Below, piece by piece: positions 5,813 through 6,397 of a DNA stretch of 6,397 nt. Source of the stretch: an uncultured Cytophagaceae bacterium. GTDB lineage: Bacteria > Bacteroidota > Bacteroidia > Cytophagales > Spirosomataceae. The stretch lies in the NCBI GenBank assembly GCA_903960725.1, contig CAJCBY010000267.1, positions 1-6,397 of the forward strand, given 5' to 3'. How positions within the stretch are numbered: position 1 is the stretch's first letter; each line of letters starts with the position of its first letter. The notes under the pieces were generated by a model. That model had not been told where the DNA came from, did no database searches, and saw nothing but the letters and a program-made list of their open reading frames with translations. Position numbers and translations under genes: made by a program.

Positions 5813-6397
5813 TTATTCAGCTTTCTTAGATTTCTTCTCTAATTTTTTAATCGCTTGTTCTCTTTCAGCGCCTTCCATTTGCTCTTTTAAAGCAGATAAA
5901 GCACCGATATCGCCCATAGTCGATTTCTCAGCTGATACAGTGGCAGTTTTCTCAGCAGATTTCGCTGCTTTCTTCTTCTCTGGCTTCGCAGCAGCAGCAT
6001 CAGCCGCTACTTCTTCCGCCGTTGCCGCCGTGAATGTACGTGTGTGTGATAAGATGATCTTACGCTCTTCTTTGTGGAATTCTGTTACCACGAAGTCTAA
6101 CGCCTCACCTACCTCAGCAACTGACTCATCTGCCTTAGTTAACTGCTTCAAAGGAGCTAATCCTTCGATACCGTATGGCAATTCTAAAACACCGAACTTC
6201 TCGTTTTTAGAGATGATCGTTGATTTGTGAGTTGAACCTAAAGTGAATACACTTTCAAATGTATCCCAAGGGTTTTCTTCTAATTGTTTGTGACCTAAAG
6301 CTAAACGACGGTTATCCGCGTCTAATTCGATTACGATAACATCTAAAGAATCCCCTACTTTAACGAATTCAGATGGGTGCTTGATTTTCTTCGTCCA
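5813..6397 (-). CDS. rpsA: 30S ribosomal protein S1, C-terminal part, cut by window edge
   Basis: The last 194 codons of an S1 protein, which binds mRNA on the small ribosomal subunit. The frame is open to the window edge and the start lies outside. Residues 1-45 of the visible part are the end of one S1 (OB-fold) repeat, WTKKIKHPSEFVKVGD to NRRLALGHKQLEENPW, very close to the S1 consensus. Residues about 46-118 are a further full repeat (KFGVLELPYGIEGLAPLKQL, then GEALDFVVTEFHKEERKIILSH). Residues 119-194 are an Ala/Lys/Glu-rich, probably disordered tail holding the motif MGDIGALSALKEQMEG, which resembles the end of other Bacteroidota S1 proteins, and closing in KKLEKKSKKAE. The conserved repeats mark this as ribosomal S1 rather than a generic S1-domain protein. 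A strong terminator follows 26 bases after the stop, so rpsA is the last gene of its transcript. Confidence 0.93.
   Translation of the reverse strand, partial: WTKKIKHPSEFVKVGDSLDVIVIELDADNRRLALGHKQLEENPWDTFESVFTLGSTHKSTIISKNEKFGVLELPYGIEGLAPLKQLTKADESVAEVGEALDFVVTEFHKEERKIILSHTRTFTAATAEEVAADAAAAKPEKKKAAKSAEKTATVSAEKSTMGDIGALSALKEQMEGAEREQAIKKLEKKSKKAE

Noticed and set aside
5998..6020. Alanine-rich repeat-like stretch in the rpsA tail
   Set aside because: It is irregular low-complexity coding sequence, not a tandem repeat or regulatory element.
6179..6181. TTG start giving a separate 122-residue protein at the end of the window
   Set aside because: The same frame continues without a stop to the window edge and encodes S1-domain sequence, so this codon is internal to rpsA.
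5724..6230. A 168-codon plus-strand open frame with Ser/Ala-rich translation
   Set aside because: It runs antisense through the rpsA terminator and the rpsA tail; its low-complexity content mirrors the Ala/Lys-rich tail on the other strand.

Overview
The window looks like the chromosome of a Bacteroidota bacterium, most likely a cytophagale-type aquatic or soil species. Three things point there. The one clean promoter matches the Bacteroidota pattern (TTTG, 19 bases, TAnnTTTG). Start codons lack obvious Shine-Dalgarno sequences. The protein types are typical of the phylum: a Tat-signal Gfo/Idh/MocA oxidoreductase of the QKPL type, an RND adaptor that is a lipoprotein with an N-terminal coiled coil, and an S1 protein ending in a lysine/alanine-rich tail. 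All seven genes lie on the minus strand, so transcription runs from high to low coordinates. The genes at both window edges are cut.

In transcription order, the window opens with the C-terminal 194 residues of ribosomal protein S1 (rpsA, 6397-5813), followed by a strong GAAA-loop terminator (5787-5758). Next comes a Tat-exported Gfo/Idh/MocA oxidoreductase (5704-4271) with a perfect 11-bp terminator stem behind it (4246-4211). Only six bases after that T-tract starts a small stand-alone cupin (4204-3695) related to the C-terminal domain of type II mannose-6-phosphate isomerase/GMP. This tight spacing raises the question of how the cupin is transcribed.

The rest, from 3651 down to base 1, is a four-gene efflux operon: TetR-family regulator, TolC-like outer-membrane channel, lipoprotein membrane-fusion adaptor, and the first 175 codons of an AcrB-type RND pump that continues outside the window. 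The regulator and channel genes overlap by ATGA, and the next two junctions are 7 bases each. A Bacteroidota-type promoter lies upstream of tetR, and a 33-bp imperfect palindrome overlaps its -7 element and reaches the tetR start codon. The simplest reading is an autorepressed drug- or metabolite-responsive efflux operon in which the repressor is the first cistron.

I see no mobile element, CRISPR array, tRNA or rRNA, and no clearly novel system. The points most worth checking are the tetR operator/promoter, the cupin start jammed against a terminator, and the higher G+C of the RND pump segment compared with tolC.
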